In this document: piece after piece, positions 35,112-46,535 of the stretch
Position numbering within the stretch: position 1 is the stretch's first letter
Layout of the letters: each line of letters begins with the position of its first letter
Origin: Triplophysa rosa
Lineage: Eukaryota; Chordata; Actinopteri; Cypriniformes; Nemacheilidae
DNA: 64,000 nt
Assembly: GCF_024868665.1 (NCBI RefSeq)
Contig: NC_079901.1
Coordinates: 4,347,273 to 4,411,272, forward strand
Direction of reading: 5' to 3'
Program-made: the position numbers and the translations under genes
Notes under the pieces: model-generated
Told to the model about the DNA's origin: nothing
Seen by the model: the letters and a program-made list of their open reading frames with translations, nothing else
The model's database searches: none

Positions 35112-35234
35112 TTGGGTAGTCTTTTGGGTGCAACTTCTCTGACCAGTTCCCGTAGAAAGTCACCCTGTATTTGGCAGTTCCACAGGCACAGCAGTCCAGC
35201 AGAGGCTTGTCTGTAGATTCTCCATACATTGGCT
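35112..35234 (-). CDS. spon1: spon1 exon: spondin domain, CCACGTAKYRVTFYGNW
   Basis: 123 bp. Acceptor CTCCAG at 35235-35240, donor GTAAGA after 35112. Two bases complete a Glu codon, then 40 codons (PMYGESTDKPLLDCCACG, TAKYRVTFYGNWSEKLH, PKDYP) and one base of the next Arg codon. The CCACGTAKY segment and FYGNWS are spondin-domain signatures. Phase agrees with both neighbours. Confidence 0.95.
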
Positions 35235-35570
35235 CTGGAGGACAGGAGAGCATGGCTAGATTATTTACAGAAATGTGCACTATACGCATGCACACAAACA
35301 TATGGCTTTTGATCAGTCACTAGGCACCATCCACTGTGAAGCAACTTGGGGGGTTAATTTAAGACTGAATCATGAACATGAACCAACGAGGACCAGAATT
35401 TGTGCTGTTGTAGACTGGTCTACAGAAAGGTTTAGAAAGGCTAACAGTCAGGGCTACGCATGATGCAACCAAGGCTAAGAACAGAAATATGAGGCAAAAG
35501 ACAGATAGAGATAGCATTTTGAAGAAGAGCATGTACCAGTAGATCTAGCTGGAAGTAATGAAAGACTCAC

Positions 35571-35644
35571 CTTTCTCACACATCCGCTTTGTGAGGAAAC
35601 CTTCATCCTGAAATGAGATGATCTTTCTCTGAACAATGCTAGCC
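35571..35644 (-). CDS. spon1: spon1 exon: spondin domain, ASIVQRKIISFQDEGFLTK
   Basis: 74 bp. Acceptor TTTCTGCAG just right of 35644 and donor GTGAGT left of 35571. The first base completes Lys from the previous exon; 24 codons follow (ASIVQRKIISFQDEGF, LTKRMCEK) plus one base. It matches F-spondin. Separated from the next exon by a short intron of 336 bp. Confidence 0.93.
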
Positions 35645-36287
35645 CTGCAGAAATAAAGAGATGAAGTGAGTAAGGAGAAGAGAAGGACACAGTAAAATAG
35701 GCTATTGTCAGGAATCAGCTCTTTGAACAGGCAGCAATCATGAACCCCCGTGGAGTGATTCTAATCCCACGTGCCAGTTGAATAGCTGCATGTCATTAAA
35801 GAGAACTGCACCACAGGATTTCAATGACAGCAGATGTGAAGCGTATATTTATGTTTTTGCTGGAACTAAGGATATGCATCACAAAATACAAGAATCACAA
35901 TCATATGTTTCTAACTACTAGTAAAATGGATTATTGGCCCTCTTAACATTGATATGCGTTACTGTTTTTTATGGTGGGCCAATGTTGTGTTTCAGATGCT
36001 GTATCAACTTCACCAGAACAATTATGGCTGGTCAACCAGCAAAACCAAGTAAGTTTTACTGGTAAACATAAGTACTTTGTTGATCCACCAAATGATCACC
36101 AGACCAGCACAAACCAGCCTAAATTCATACTGGGCAGATCCGGGGCTTCTTTGTGTAGATTTAATCAAGTAAGTATATGCAGAGTCAAAAGCAGCCGTAG
36201 GGTATGCTCATTTTAACACTATGTTTATTTTTTATAAATCTCAATATGTGCATGGAAAATAGTGGGTACATCAGTACATGTATATCA

Positions 36288-36511
36288 GGGGCCAGTTGCA
36301 TATACTACTTAGACTAGTCTTACAAGTTAGTCATCTGTTTTTTTTCTTCAAGACTGGTCATAACTTCCTCAATTCAGTTAAATAAAAGGGTAGATTGGGC
36401 TAATTGAAATCTGAAAAGTAAGACTGATTGGTCTTAAATAATTGCTAGTCAGTGAGACTAGTTGTTAAAACACAGTCTTAACTTAGCGGCTAAGTTTATG
36501 CAACTGGCCCC
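36288..36511. mobile_element. MITE with GGGGCCAGTTGCATA terminal inverted repeats
   Basis: Left end GGGGCCAGTTGCATA and right end TATGCAACTGGCCCC are perfect 15-bp inverse copies of one another. Subterminal inverted motifs (ACTAGTCT-like, AAGACTG) recur. 224 bp, no ORF, in the large spon1 intron. No target duplication longer than 3 bp is evident. Confidence 0.75.
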
Positions 36512-37294
36512 AGGTCCTGGTCATTTCAGTCAGCATTATTTCTCTGGTTGGTTTAAAAGATGGTTTAAATACATGAGAATACACAGAATACATGAAATGT
36601 AAGGCAAGAGAGACTTCGGTCAGACAGTTGTAATTAAAATCAGGTAAGTGACTGAAAACACAGCTTAAGGCAGAGTGTAAACAGGCTGCACCAGCTAGCC
36701 TGTTTACATGGTGCCATCTGAGGTACAGTACTTGTGGTAACCATGGAGGTCTTTAAACAGCCTGGAAGAATCTTATAGTAAAAAAGCGTACCCTCCTTCC
36801 ACAATGAGGAAGAGAGAACTCTCATCTTAAGAAAAGGCTTGTCAATATTATACTGAGAGCTGGAGCCGGTCCAGGTGGTCCACATCCAAATGACAAGGAA
36901 TATTTATGAACCAGCCATTTTGAATCAACCACACTGGAATGGTCATTAAACTGTAAGAAATAAAAAGCGCTGACTGTTGAATAAAATGAATGAAAGTCAT
37001 GAAGTGACTATATGATTAAAATGCTTTTTGTTTCTATCGCTGACTATAACAAAACAAACATTAACCATAACAGCTGAGTCACACATCACATTATATTCCT
37101 TAATTGTGGGCAATTTTATCATCATTTTTTTGTTTTTGTAAGTGGTGGTTTGGTTGTGAAATATTTGTATTTGTTTTTAAACAAATACTTTCATGCACCA
37201 ATATTTTCGATTCAAATTCCTCTTTGTGAAGAACATTACAAATTAGTTTATGTCTCTGATGTGAAAAGGTAAGTCAATCATTAAAGAGTTTTTT

Positions 37295-37566
37295 CTGGAT
37301 TCACACGGTATGCGGCAGTCGCGTTTGTCCAGTTCATTTTCAAAGGGAAACATGCGGTAAGCGGCAAAACACGGGCCGCTTCGTTGGCAGAGGAGCTGCG
37401 CAAGCGGTGCTCGTGCATCCAAAATCCCGCAACTTCCGCGGGCATGGCTCTTTGCAGCATGCGCAGCTGAAGATAAAAATATGTTATCTTTTGTGAACGG
37501 CAGCGGCAGCCACATTGGCTTAAAGGCGGCTGCCGCGCGGCAATTCCACCGCTCGTGTGAATCCAG
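37295..37566. mobile_element. Probable MITE with CTGGATTCACACG ends, GC-rich interior
   Basis: CTGGATTCACACG at the left is repeated in inverse as CGTGTGAATCCAG at the right. The interior is unusually GC-rich for this intron and has GCGGC / GCCGC motifs on both strands. No transposase. Superfamily not decided. Confidence 0.65.
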
Positions 37567-37634
37567 TATTAGACTTTGAGGTACAGTAGGAACAAACAGT
37601 TAAATTCTAAAGATAAGAAAGAGGGTTGAAAAAG

Positions 37635-38000
37635 AGGCCTTATTTATGAAATGGGCAAAAAAAATGTGTGTACGGTCATTTCCACACAAAACTTGACATT
37701 TATCAATGCTGACGTAAGGATAGATACAATCAAATCTCAGGTCAGCTTTCAGCTTGTGTAAGCAATTTTGGAAGTTTGCGTGAAGGTTTGTGTTTTATCA
37801 GTTTGATGTCCGATCTGAAAGGAATAATAAGAAATGAAATGACACCTCATATTTCATTTCGTTTAAATAAGGATTGTTTTCCACATTTAATCAACAACAT
37901 TCAAACAATTCTTTTATGAATCACACGTGAACCCTTGTGTAAGAGGAGGTCTGTTCACAAATCTGCACTAATTTCTACGATTGATTTATAAATGAGGCCT
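37635..38000. mobile_element. Probable MITE with AGGCCT-ATTTAT ends
   Basis: Left AGGCCTTATTTATGAAAT and right GATTTATAAATGAGGCCT are imperfect inverse copies. 366 bp, AT-rich interior, no ORF. It lies only about 70 bp from the preceding element. Confidence 0.5.
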
Positions 38001-40587
38001 ATTATGAGAAAATTAAAAAGGAGATAGGAAGGAGTGGAATAAGAGGCACTTAAGTATTGGTTTTTTTTTCCTGGCCATAGCTAAGAGTCATACATTGTTA
38101 TTTTACTTTAATTGAATAGGGTCGTGGTCTCAGTCGATCCGCCATCAACCACATTACCTATCATGATGTGTGGACTAAACTGACAGCCCTTCAATATTTC
38201 CTGTGCTCTTATCTGTTTAATTTTATAACTTTTGTTGTGGTATACACAAATCTCTATCCATTGGCTGGCATCTGACACCTACACGACCTAATCTGCATTG
38301 TTAAAGAGGGTTTTTGTTTGTCCCCCAAAACACACTTTTATTTCAAGGCAACCGTGGGCTAAACAGGTTCAAATATTTTATGTCTGAAATGCTTATATTT
38401 AGGTGAAAATGAAACAAGAAGTTAACTTTACTTCAATCGCTTCATCTGGCAGCATTTTTGTTCTATCCACCAGCTGCTGAATCCCAGAGATTGTAGGATT
38501 TCGTGGGGGGTGCCTTGTTATGTTCCTACCACTGCAGCATTGTTCATCTTTAGAGGACATGTCCCCCACCAATATTTAGTTGAAAGCAAACACATTTTCA
38601 AACACAATTCACCATCAGGAAGGTTCAGAAGGGCACTGAGTGATCCAGATGGGTCACAGCCAATGAAACGAAGACACACAAAGACCCAGATACCCACCCA
38701 CACCCTATTTTATGTAAAGGTACTGACGATACCACTCTAATTGTCCGTGCTCTAATTCAATCTCACCCCAATTTCACATATCTGAAGGAGAGCGTCTTTG
38801 ACAGAAAACCTCCTCACTTTCCAGGGCTGGCCAGGCAATCAGCTGCGGTAATGGTTATTTAACATCCAATTTAAATTCTATCAATGAGATGTTATTAAGG
38901 GCAGACTCACTTTCCTGCTTTTACACAGCTGATGCTAATCGCCTCTCTCTGCATGTGTGTATGTGTGTGTGTGATCTTCTCAGGCCAGTGCTCAAGGGCT
39001 AAAATGCAAATTCAAGAGCCCACATCAACGCAGAGTACCACCCTCAATAAGATCTGTGCCAGGATGAGACGCTATGCAGGTTACACATACGCAGTGAACC
39101 TGGAAACGAGAAAACGTGCTGCATGATTATATTGTAATTATTTAACCTTGTGGCTGTTAAACCGGATTATTAGTCTTGGCTTTTAGCAAAACTGCTTGTA
39201 GCATGAGGTCAGTAATGAGCCCTGATAAACATCAACATTTCATTCAGTGCTTCACAGTGCCTTCATGTCACACTTTCATGAAGGCCAAGTCTTTGAAGTG
39301 CAGCTTCAACAGAAATTGCTTTTATTCATGTTGGTTGTGTACCTGTCTAACCCTAGTCACAGCCAAATTAATTACATCTCACTCATCTTTTCTTAGGTAT
39401 GAAAATTCACAAATTACATCTCTTCACTGTAATTTTTCATTCGTTTCCCAGAAAGGCTATTAAATTGAGAGGACATCGCTAGATGTTTCTCCTCGAATTT
39501 TATATGTTTCTTCTGGGGTTTCAGAAGCTAAGAAAGTAAATTCTGCCATCAAATTTTTTTAATTACAATTCGATCACAAAATATACTTAATAACAAGATA
39601 ATGACCCAACAATTTGGTTCGAAGTGTGTAATAATTCGGTGTAATACCATTGTTGGAAACCAAAAAGGAAATGACAAACATGCAAAGATTATGTACAATG
39701 AAGAAGTCATGTTAAAAGTTTCCATTATAATGATTTCATATGAAAGTATATATGAAGTAACTAAGCCAATTTTTTGCACTGTACAATGTCATTTTTCAAT
39801 GTCATATTATACCAGACAAACAGCTTTGTGATCTTTTGATATATCAGGAGAAATATTGGCTTTGCAGGTTCACTTGTTTCTGTTTTGGATCAAGATTTTA
39901 ATCATGAGCTCTCAGCTGAAAGGGAGGTTTAGGGGCATGAAAAACAATTTGACACATCACAGAAAGTTCCATGCTCTTTAAATCTCTCAATGTCTAGCTA
40001 GTTTCTCACTCTTTTGCTTTCACCTGCAAGGCGGTTTACAGCAAGGAGGAAAAACAGAAAGTTTTGATTTCATGGAACGTTTCTGCTCCCAGCATCCCTT
40101 CAAGACTTCACTCACAGTGAAGAGTTTGGCAACCTCACAGCGGATCTCCTCTCATTACCCACGCACCACCTCTTCAGCCCTGTTCCCCATCCCTATCTGC
40201 CTCAAGCATATCCCCGACATCGCTCATGCTGGTTTGATGCTTCCAAGTCGAACAGTTGTTGCAATGCGCATCGTTTCATGTCTTCTGTACCTTCTCTGTC
40301 TCTGTTCTGCATTATTTTATTTGCCGACCACTAAAGCATGCACACATTTTCTTTCCAGAGAAAACAGTTCATGAGTTCAGAAACAGCTAAAGGCAGCACC
40401 GTTGAATGGAACAATGCAAGAGTCTTTAGATGGTGGGGTCAATGGTAGGGTCATAAAGGGACCAATCAACCATTTGGATTTTAAATGAATCCATGCTGGG
40501 CTGTTTCAATCTATGATTTTGAAAAATCTTAACATTTTCTGGGTTAATTTAACACATCGGTTGGGTTCGTCCCTTTTTGCCCCTTAC

Positions 40588-40939
40588 AGAAAAAGACACG
40601 AAATTGTGCAAAAAACACATGTGATCACATGTGAAATGTGTGTTTTTGGAACATTTTGGTGTAAATCCCATGTGAATTCCCATGTGAAACCCATGGGATA
40701 ACGTAAAAACCCATGGGATGACATGTGTGATATGTGGTGATATGTCTCCACATGTGATCACATGTTCTTCACATGTCACCACATGTTGCACATGTCATCC
40801 CATGGGTTTTTATGTTATCCTGTGTTTCACATGGGATTCACACAACAATGTTCCAAGAACACACATTTCACATGTGTTTTTTGCACATGTAATCACATGC
40901 AAAAATACATGTGAAATTCATGTCTCTTTTCTGATTCAA
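40588..40939. mobile_element. Long fold-back element, CACATGTG-rich arms of about 150 bp
   Basis: Two imperfect inverted arms flank a short centre near 40740-40790. Matching pieces include GCAAAAAACACATGTG, GAAATGTGTGTT, GGAACATT, ATCCCATGTGAA and AACCCATGGGATGACATGTG, each with its inverse in the other arm. The centre repeats CACATGT/ACATGTG. No ORF and no clear target duplication. The structure is that of a fold-back or MITE element. Confidence 0.8.
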
Positions 40940-41374
40940 ATATGGGTTAAATTTATCACAGCATTTGTTTTGTGTTGGTCTGACAGCCAGAAACATGGTG
41001 TCAAATCAGCACTGTTTTTAACAGCACATCCATTATGTACACACACTTACAACTAAATCTTTATCACATAACATTTGATGATTTTTTTGTGTGGCATGAC
41101 CCTTTAACCAAGTTTAACCAGAAAATCAGCCAGTAATTCTTAATTTAATTAATAGCACAAAAAATTGTGTGGGGCCCAAGAAGCATGTTTCTTTTCAGGG
41201 TGCAAGTATGGATGGAGGTATAGTCATATACATATATTCCCAGACATTAATTTGACATTTACAGGTGGTGCATCTTACCCCGACATCTCCTCTAATATAA
41301 CCGGTTGGAAATTATTTTACATGCAAAACTTCATCCAGCCATAATTTAACCCCTGTAATGATGGAATGACTTAC

Positions 41375-41508
41375 TTCAGTAGTACACAGCCACTGCCTGA
41401 GGGGGGCGCTGTCCAGAACACCTGTATTCTGGTCCTCCTGCGGGGAGTGCTTTCTGTGACTGCTGGGGGGCAGTGTGTCATAAACTGTGTGTCTTCCTCA
41501 TCAATGAT
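41375..41508 (-). CDS. spon1: spon1 exon: IIDEEDTQF to CVLLK, start of spondin domain
   Basis: 134 bp. Acceptor GTGCTCTGCAG right of 41508 and donor GTAAGT left of 41375. Forty-four codons in phase 0 at the start: IIDEEDTQFMTHCPPAVT, ESTPRRRTRIQVFWTAPP and SGSGCVLL, then AA of a split Lys codon. It corresponds to the reeler-spondin boundary of F-spondin. The preceding exon was not found between here and 64000. Confidence 0.95.
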
Positions 41509-42294
41509 CTGCAGAGCACAAAAACACATACATTCATGTAAATACAAATGTGAACCATTCAACTTTTTCCTGAGCAAATAATCAAAGGTTGTGTTTCTGC
41601 TTCAATTCACATCAAACACAGTGTTTCCAGCAGGATTTTATGAGATTTGTGACACTGGAAAACGCCACGTGCTAATTTGCATATTAGTGACATCATCACA
41701 CCGTGTTTGCATTCAGACTACTGTTGGCACCTCAGTTCTGTTTTTGCTTCTGCTCTGAGTTGTCACATACTGTAATACAACTACATGTCCAAGAAAGCTG
41801 TCCCTATTTACATATTTTCCTATTTTGTTTTTGTTGGCATGAAAAAGTATACTCTAGAACTGCTATAATCCTGATTTATAACCATGACATCGTCTGACAA
41901 AATCACCATACATCTACATACTGTTCTGGGTAGTTGCTATGCGTACTCTATGCTGGTCCAAAAAACAAAAAAGCTGACCTCTAAGTGTCTTTGATACTCT
42001 GATCTTTAATATACTGTAGCTTAGGGCCCTTCTTCAATATAAATATAAGGGATTTTTATGATCTATTTTATCATCCACCAGGTGACAATCGTAAGTACAA
42101 TCCCTTTGAAAAGCAGAACACACAAAAATACAGATTTTCTTTGCCCAAGAATCTGTGCTATAGTATTGTAAGACCGTTGTTGAGGGCCAATCGGAGGGTG
42201 ATTTGTAATAGCGAAGAATGTTGTTGTTGTGTGTGAACTGTACCTGTACTATCACCTGTAGATGCTACTACTCTATCATGTCAAAACTACTGTT

Positions 42295-42452
42295 CATGTA
42301 GTTTAACTGGTAGATCATTGCATTTATAGCACCACAAAAGTTTGTGGTTTTGACCGTTAGGAAACACAGATACTGAGAATATCTATACTTTAAATGCACT
42401 GTAAGTTGCTTTGGATAAAAGTGTCTGCCAAAAGTGTAAATGTAATGGCAAT
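42295..42452 (+). mobile_element. tRNA-derived SINE with L2-type tail, degraded
   Basis: The head GTAGTTTAACTGGTAGATC keeps a tRNA box A shape (TAGTTTAACTGG) and a weak box B around GGTTTTGACC. The tail CTGTAAGTTGCTTTGGATAA then AAGTGTCTGCCAAA equals, in inverse, the 3' end of the LINE at 54770-57170 (54784-54825). A shared tail is how SINEs recruit LINE reverse transcriptase. Confidence 0.75.
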
Positions 42453-43405
42453 ACCCACAACTCTCCAGGAAACCTCAATCTAGACATTGTGTTAACAGAA
42501 CTTTTATGACCCAGTCTGTGAAAAACCAGCAAATGTCATTAATTTTATTATGGAAGTTTTGCAACTCAGTCTGTTAGTAACAAATAATGATCAGTTGAGA
42601 ACCACCTCTGCCTTCACCCATAACCCGAAAAGCAATAAGTGAAGTGATGGATATGATCTGACAGGGAGCTCAGTGTACTTCTTAAGACAGCAAAACCCTG
42701 ACGGTGCCCTGCAATAAAGCATCAGGATCAACATTTATTTGCAATGACCATATTTAAATAAAATTCTTCATAGTAGACTTTTCCTACTAAATTACTTAAA
42801 TGTTAACACAATTCAAAGTTGAGCTGCATTCACATCAAAACAGAAACAAATACAAAACTTCACAGAAAAAGCTCCATGGTGTAATGTAACATGATACATT
42901 CTGGTAATGACAAAACAAGTTCTCATTTTTCCAAATTCACTCTTTATTAACCGCATTCCCACTTGTTGGCAATTGCTGTAAACTTTATGTTTTGGCTCCT
43001 GACAAGGAATTTAAGATATTCATTAATTAAAGAGAATATGAATAGCAAACTTAAGCCTCAGGGAGTATCTGCCTCTTTTCAGACAATGAGACGTTTTGAT
43101 ATTGTGAGTTGTTTATTTTAGGTTTCTGTGGAAGTCACAGGTTGAGACTAGTTTCACTGGAACAAAATTGGATTTTTGTGAAACGTGTATCTAATGGAAT
43201 AACAGATTTGCACACTGACAGCTAAGTTGAATGATTGTCAGTATGAAAATTAAATGAAACCAGAACATAATACATACCCAGCCAGTTGTTTATTATACAC
43301 AGACCATCTTTTAATCCAGCTGAATACTGTATATGCTAAACAAATAAAAGGTCATTTGTCTAATTAGATTTTCTTCCTATTTACAGAAAAATATGATAAT
43401 TATTA
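42453..43405. other. Non-coding AT-rich stretch
   Basis: No gene, exon or mobile element is recognised between the SINE and DIRS C. Confidence 0.5.
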
Positions 43406-43763
43406 GTTCCCTTTCTGTCGGTCTCTCGACGTTGTGTCGAACCGACAGATGGGGTTCGTCCTTGAGAACCAATCACTTCCGACTTCTTAGAAAAGGCCAA
43501 TGAAAATTGGCGAATGAAATTTGCATGCCGGACTCCGCCCCCGGATATCCGGGTAAAAAAGGGAGACGGCGTGCCTCATTCATTCACCTTTTTGTTCTTT
43601 TGGAGCCTTCGCTCATGATCAACAGACTTCGCTACAAGACTGCCGGCTCTACGACGTGGTGCAGCGGACTGTCCCTTCCTGCAGCGACTTCCCCTGGGCG
43701 TCTCGGCGGTTCCAGAAGTGTTCGAGTTTTTTTCTCTAAAAGAGCAAATTTCTCCAGCGTGGC

Positions 43764-44900
43764 ATGTCCCGCTGTTCTCTTGGGTGCAACACACTCATCG
43801 AGGAGGGGGACAGACACGATGTCTGCTTCCAGTACGCTGGGGCAGATGTTGTGGATACGTCCTGCCCGCGCTGCGGGCGGCTGACGATTCAGACGTTGCG
43901 TCACGGGTGGCTGTGTTCCCACGGGACTCAGCCACCACCTTGTCTGCTTCCCGTTCCGTGAAGGCAGGACTACGGCCCTGCCGCCCGCTACGGCGAGCAG
44001 CGAGGGTGATATGAGGATTACTGTGAGCGCTAATCCGTCAGCCACTGGCTCGCGGACCGTTCGCACCTCGCTTTGCTCGTCTGACCGTTCCCCATAAGAC
44101 GGTCCGCCGTCTTATTCCTCAATTACGTATCGGACACGGTACGTGATGATGAGGTGTCTGTTGCAGCATCGGAGGGTGACTTACTGGCATCAGACTCCGA
44201 TGATTCCTTGAAGCTCCCTCCCTCGGGGGGGTCGAGATCAGGAAGAAGCGGATGTCGAAATGTCAGCCATGCTTTCCCGGGCCGCCGGCATTGGGTTGCG
44301 GTGCACCGCACTGCCTCTACCAACGCTCGCGGCTGGATACACGGGTGCCGTGTTCCCCCAGAAGTGCATGAGGAACCTAGTACGACCTGGAACGCCCCCT
44401 CCGGCGCATACATGTCAACTAGTTCCATCACCCTTTCTTCCCTCGATGGTGGGGCAGCTAGAGGATACGTCGATGTCCCCCAGGGGCTCGACCTACACTC
44501 CCGTCCAAAGCACGTAGGCTTTTCGGCATCTGAGGTGTCGAGAGCTTACTCTGCTGCGGGCCAAGCTGTCCCCTCTCTCCATGCTATGGCCTTCCTGCAG
44601 GCCAATGCGCGGAGAGAGCTCCACGAGGGTAAGACCGACCAAGCGCTTATGCAGGAACTCCGCGGAGTCACCGACCTCGCTCTACGGGCGACCAAGGTGG
44701 TCGGGCGATGTCCACACTTGTGGTCCAGGAGAGACACCTCTGGCTGAACCTTGCACAGATGAGTAACGCTGAGAAAGTCCGCTTTCTCGATGCACCCATC
44801 TCGCAAGAGGGGCTGTTTGGTGATACTGTTGAGCTGCAGTTCTCGACAGTTAGGGAGCAGACAGAGGATATCAAATATGTCCTCCCAAGCCGTGACTCGA
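43764..44900 (+). pseudogene. DIRS C gag-like ORF1, frameshifted
   Basis: Start MSRCSLGCNTLIEEGDRHD, then a Cys array ending SCPRCGRLTIQTL (CPxC zinc-knuckle type). Next comes VAASEGDLLASDSDDSLK and, after frame changes, HAMAFLQANARRELHEGK and TDLALRATKV. The final part (LNLAQMSNAEKVRFLDAPIS) is at about 44750-44800. The Pro/Arg-rich C-terminus is deleted, with RT following abruptly. Confidence 0.75.
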
Positions 44901-44959
44901 CCGCCCTCTGGCCGCCGAGATCCTGTGCACCGTCTGCTTCCCAGCAGCCCTGGTCCTCT

Positions 44960-46535
44960 TCGACACATCGAAGAGATGTGTGTAGATCTGCATACCCTGA
45001 ACAGGCACCTACTCAAGCTGCCGTTCAGGATGCTCACGCAGAAGCACATCCTGGCATCTATCAGATGTCAAGATGGATTCATGGCAATCGACGTGAAGGA
45101 CGCTTACTCTCATGTCTCAATTCTCCCTCGTCATCGCCCGTTCCTATGGTTCGCTTTCGAGGGTCAGGCATATTAGTACAGAGTCCTCCCTTTCGGTCTG
45201 TCCCTGTCCCCACGAGTCTTCACGAAGATCGTGGAAGCCGCCCTCACCGCCCTGGGAGAGAGGTGTGCGGGTACTAAACTATCTCGACGACTGGCTCATT
45301 TGACACACTTGTGAAATCTGTTATGTACACACAGGGACCTAGTGCTTCGGCACCTAGATCGATTGGGACCACAGGTCAACTGAAAAAGAGCAAGCTCTCC
45401 TCTGTGCAGAGCATCTTCTTTTTTGGTATGGAACTCAACTCTGTCTCTATTACAGCGCGACTGCGCTCAGTCAGTGTTGAACTGCCTGGAATATTTCAAG
45501 CAGTCAGCGGGCAAAAGAGGCTCCTGGGCACATGGCATCCTCGACGGTGGTGATACCCCTCGGGTTGATGCACATGAGACTGCTCCAACACTGGCTACAG
45601 AGTCGCGTTCCATGGAGAGCGTGGCACACCGGCAGCAGGTGGATGGTGATTACACTTTTCTGCCGACGCACCCTAACCCCTTGGTCTTCAATGACCTTTC
45701 TACGGACGGGGGTCCATCTCGGGCAGGTTGAGACGCGTCATGGTCGACAGATGCCTCCCTGCAGGGTTGGGGTGCCATGTGCAATGGGCACGCAGTGTCG
45801 GGGCGATGGACAGGCCCTCGCCTGCGCAGGCATATCAACTGCCTAGAGTTGTTGGATGTGCTACCCGCACTGAATGGGTTAAAACCTCTCGTGCAGAACA
45901 AGCATGTGCTGGTCCGGTCAGACAGCACAACTGCCGTAGCGTATATAAACCGCCAGGGTGGCGTTCGCTCACGGCAGCTAACACGACTCGCCCGACGCCT
46001 CCTCCTGTGGAGTCCGCAGGTGAGCAGATCCCTGCGAGCCACACATATCCCAGGCGACCTGAACCAGACAGCCAATGCGCTCTCTCGTCAGTTGACGCCT
46101 CGCGGAGAGTGGCGAGTCCACCCCCGTGCAGCCAGCTCATTGGGTACAGTTCGGGCGGGCTCAGGTAGACCCCTTCGCCTCCCTGGACACCACCCATTTC
46201 CCGCTAAGGTACTCCCCGCCCAAGGCCCCCCTCGGTACCGATGCTCTAGCGCACAGCTGGCTGTGGGACAAGCGGAAGTATGCCTTTCCCCCAGTGAGCC
46301 TCATTGCACAGACCCTGTGCAAGGTCAGGGAAGAGGAGCATCAAGTGTACTAGTTGCGCCATACTGGCCCAACCGGACTTGGTTCTCGGAGCTAATGCTC
46401 TTGATGACAGCTCCCCCCTGGCCGATTCCCCTGACGAAGGACCTGCTTTCCCAGGGGAAGGGCACGATATGGCATCACGGGCCAGACCTCTGGAACCTCC
46501 ATGTCTGGCCACTGGACAGAACGAGGAGATCCTGA
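44960..46535 (+). pseudogene. DIRS C reverse transcriptase / RNase H, broken
   Basis: RT begins LHTLNRHLLKLPFRML, then CQDGFMAIDVKDAYSHV with catalytic Asp in the palm. LNYLDDWLI holds the YLDD box (around 45280-45303). RNase H motifs include CLELLDVLPAL, VRSDSTTAVAYINRQGG and NQTANALSRQ, followed by the distal REEEHQV segment. Several frameshifts and stops (45174, 45303 and others). The RT N-terminus is deleted together with gag's end. Confidence 0.8.

Larger units (their letters stand above)
33122..41508 (-). other. spon1: spon1 (F-spondin) gene segment: four exons and three introns
   Basis: F-spondin is a secreted extracellular-matrix protein (reeler, spondin and thrombospondin type 1 domains) guiding axons and cell adhesion. 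Four minus-strand exons, each with AG acceptor and GT donor, join in phase to encode a continuous stretch from IIDEEDTQF to EEEIRQK, the beginning to middle of the spondin domain. Intron phases are 2, 1 and 1; the final exon ends in phase 0. Introns are about 5.7 kb, 0.3 kb and 1.8 kb. The reeler-domain exons (to the right) and the rest of spondin plus TSR exons (to the left) were not found, so the gene extends beyond or through the transposon-rich flanks. Fish have two paralogues; a or b cannot be decided here. Confidence 0.93.
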
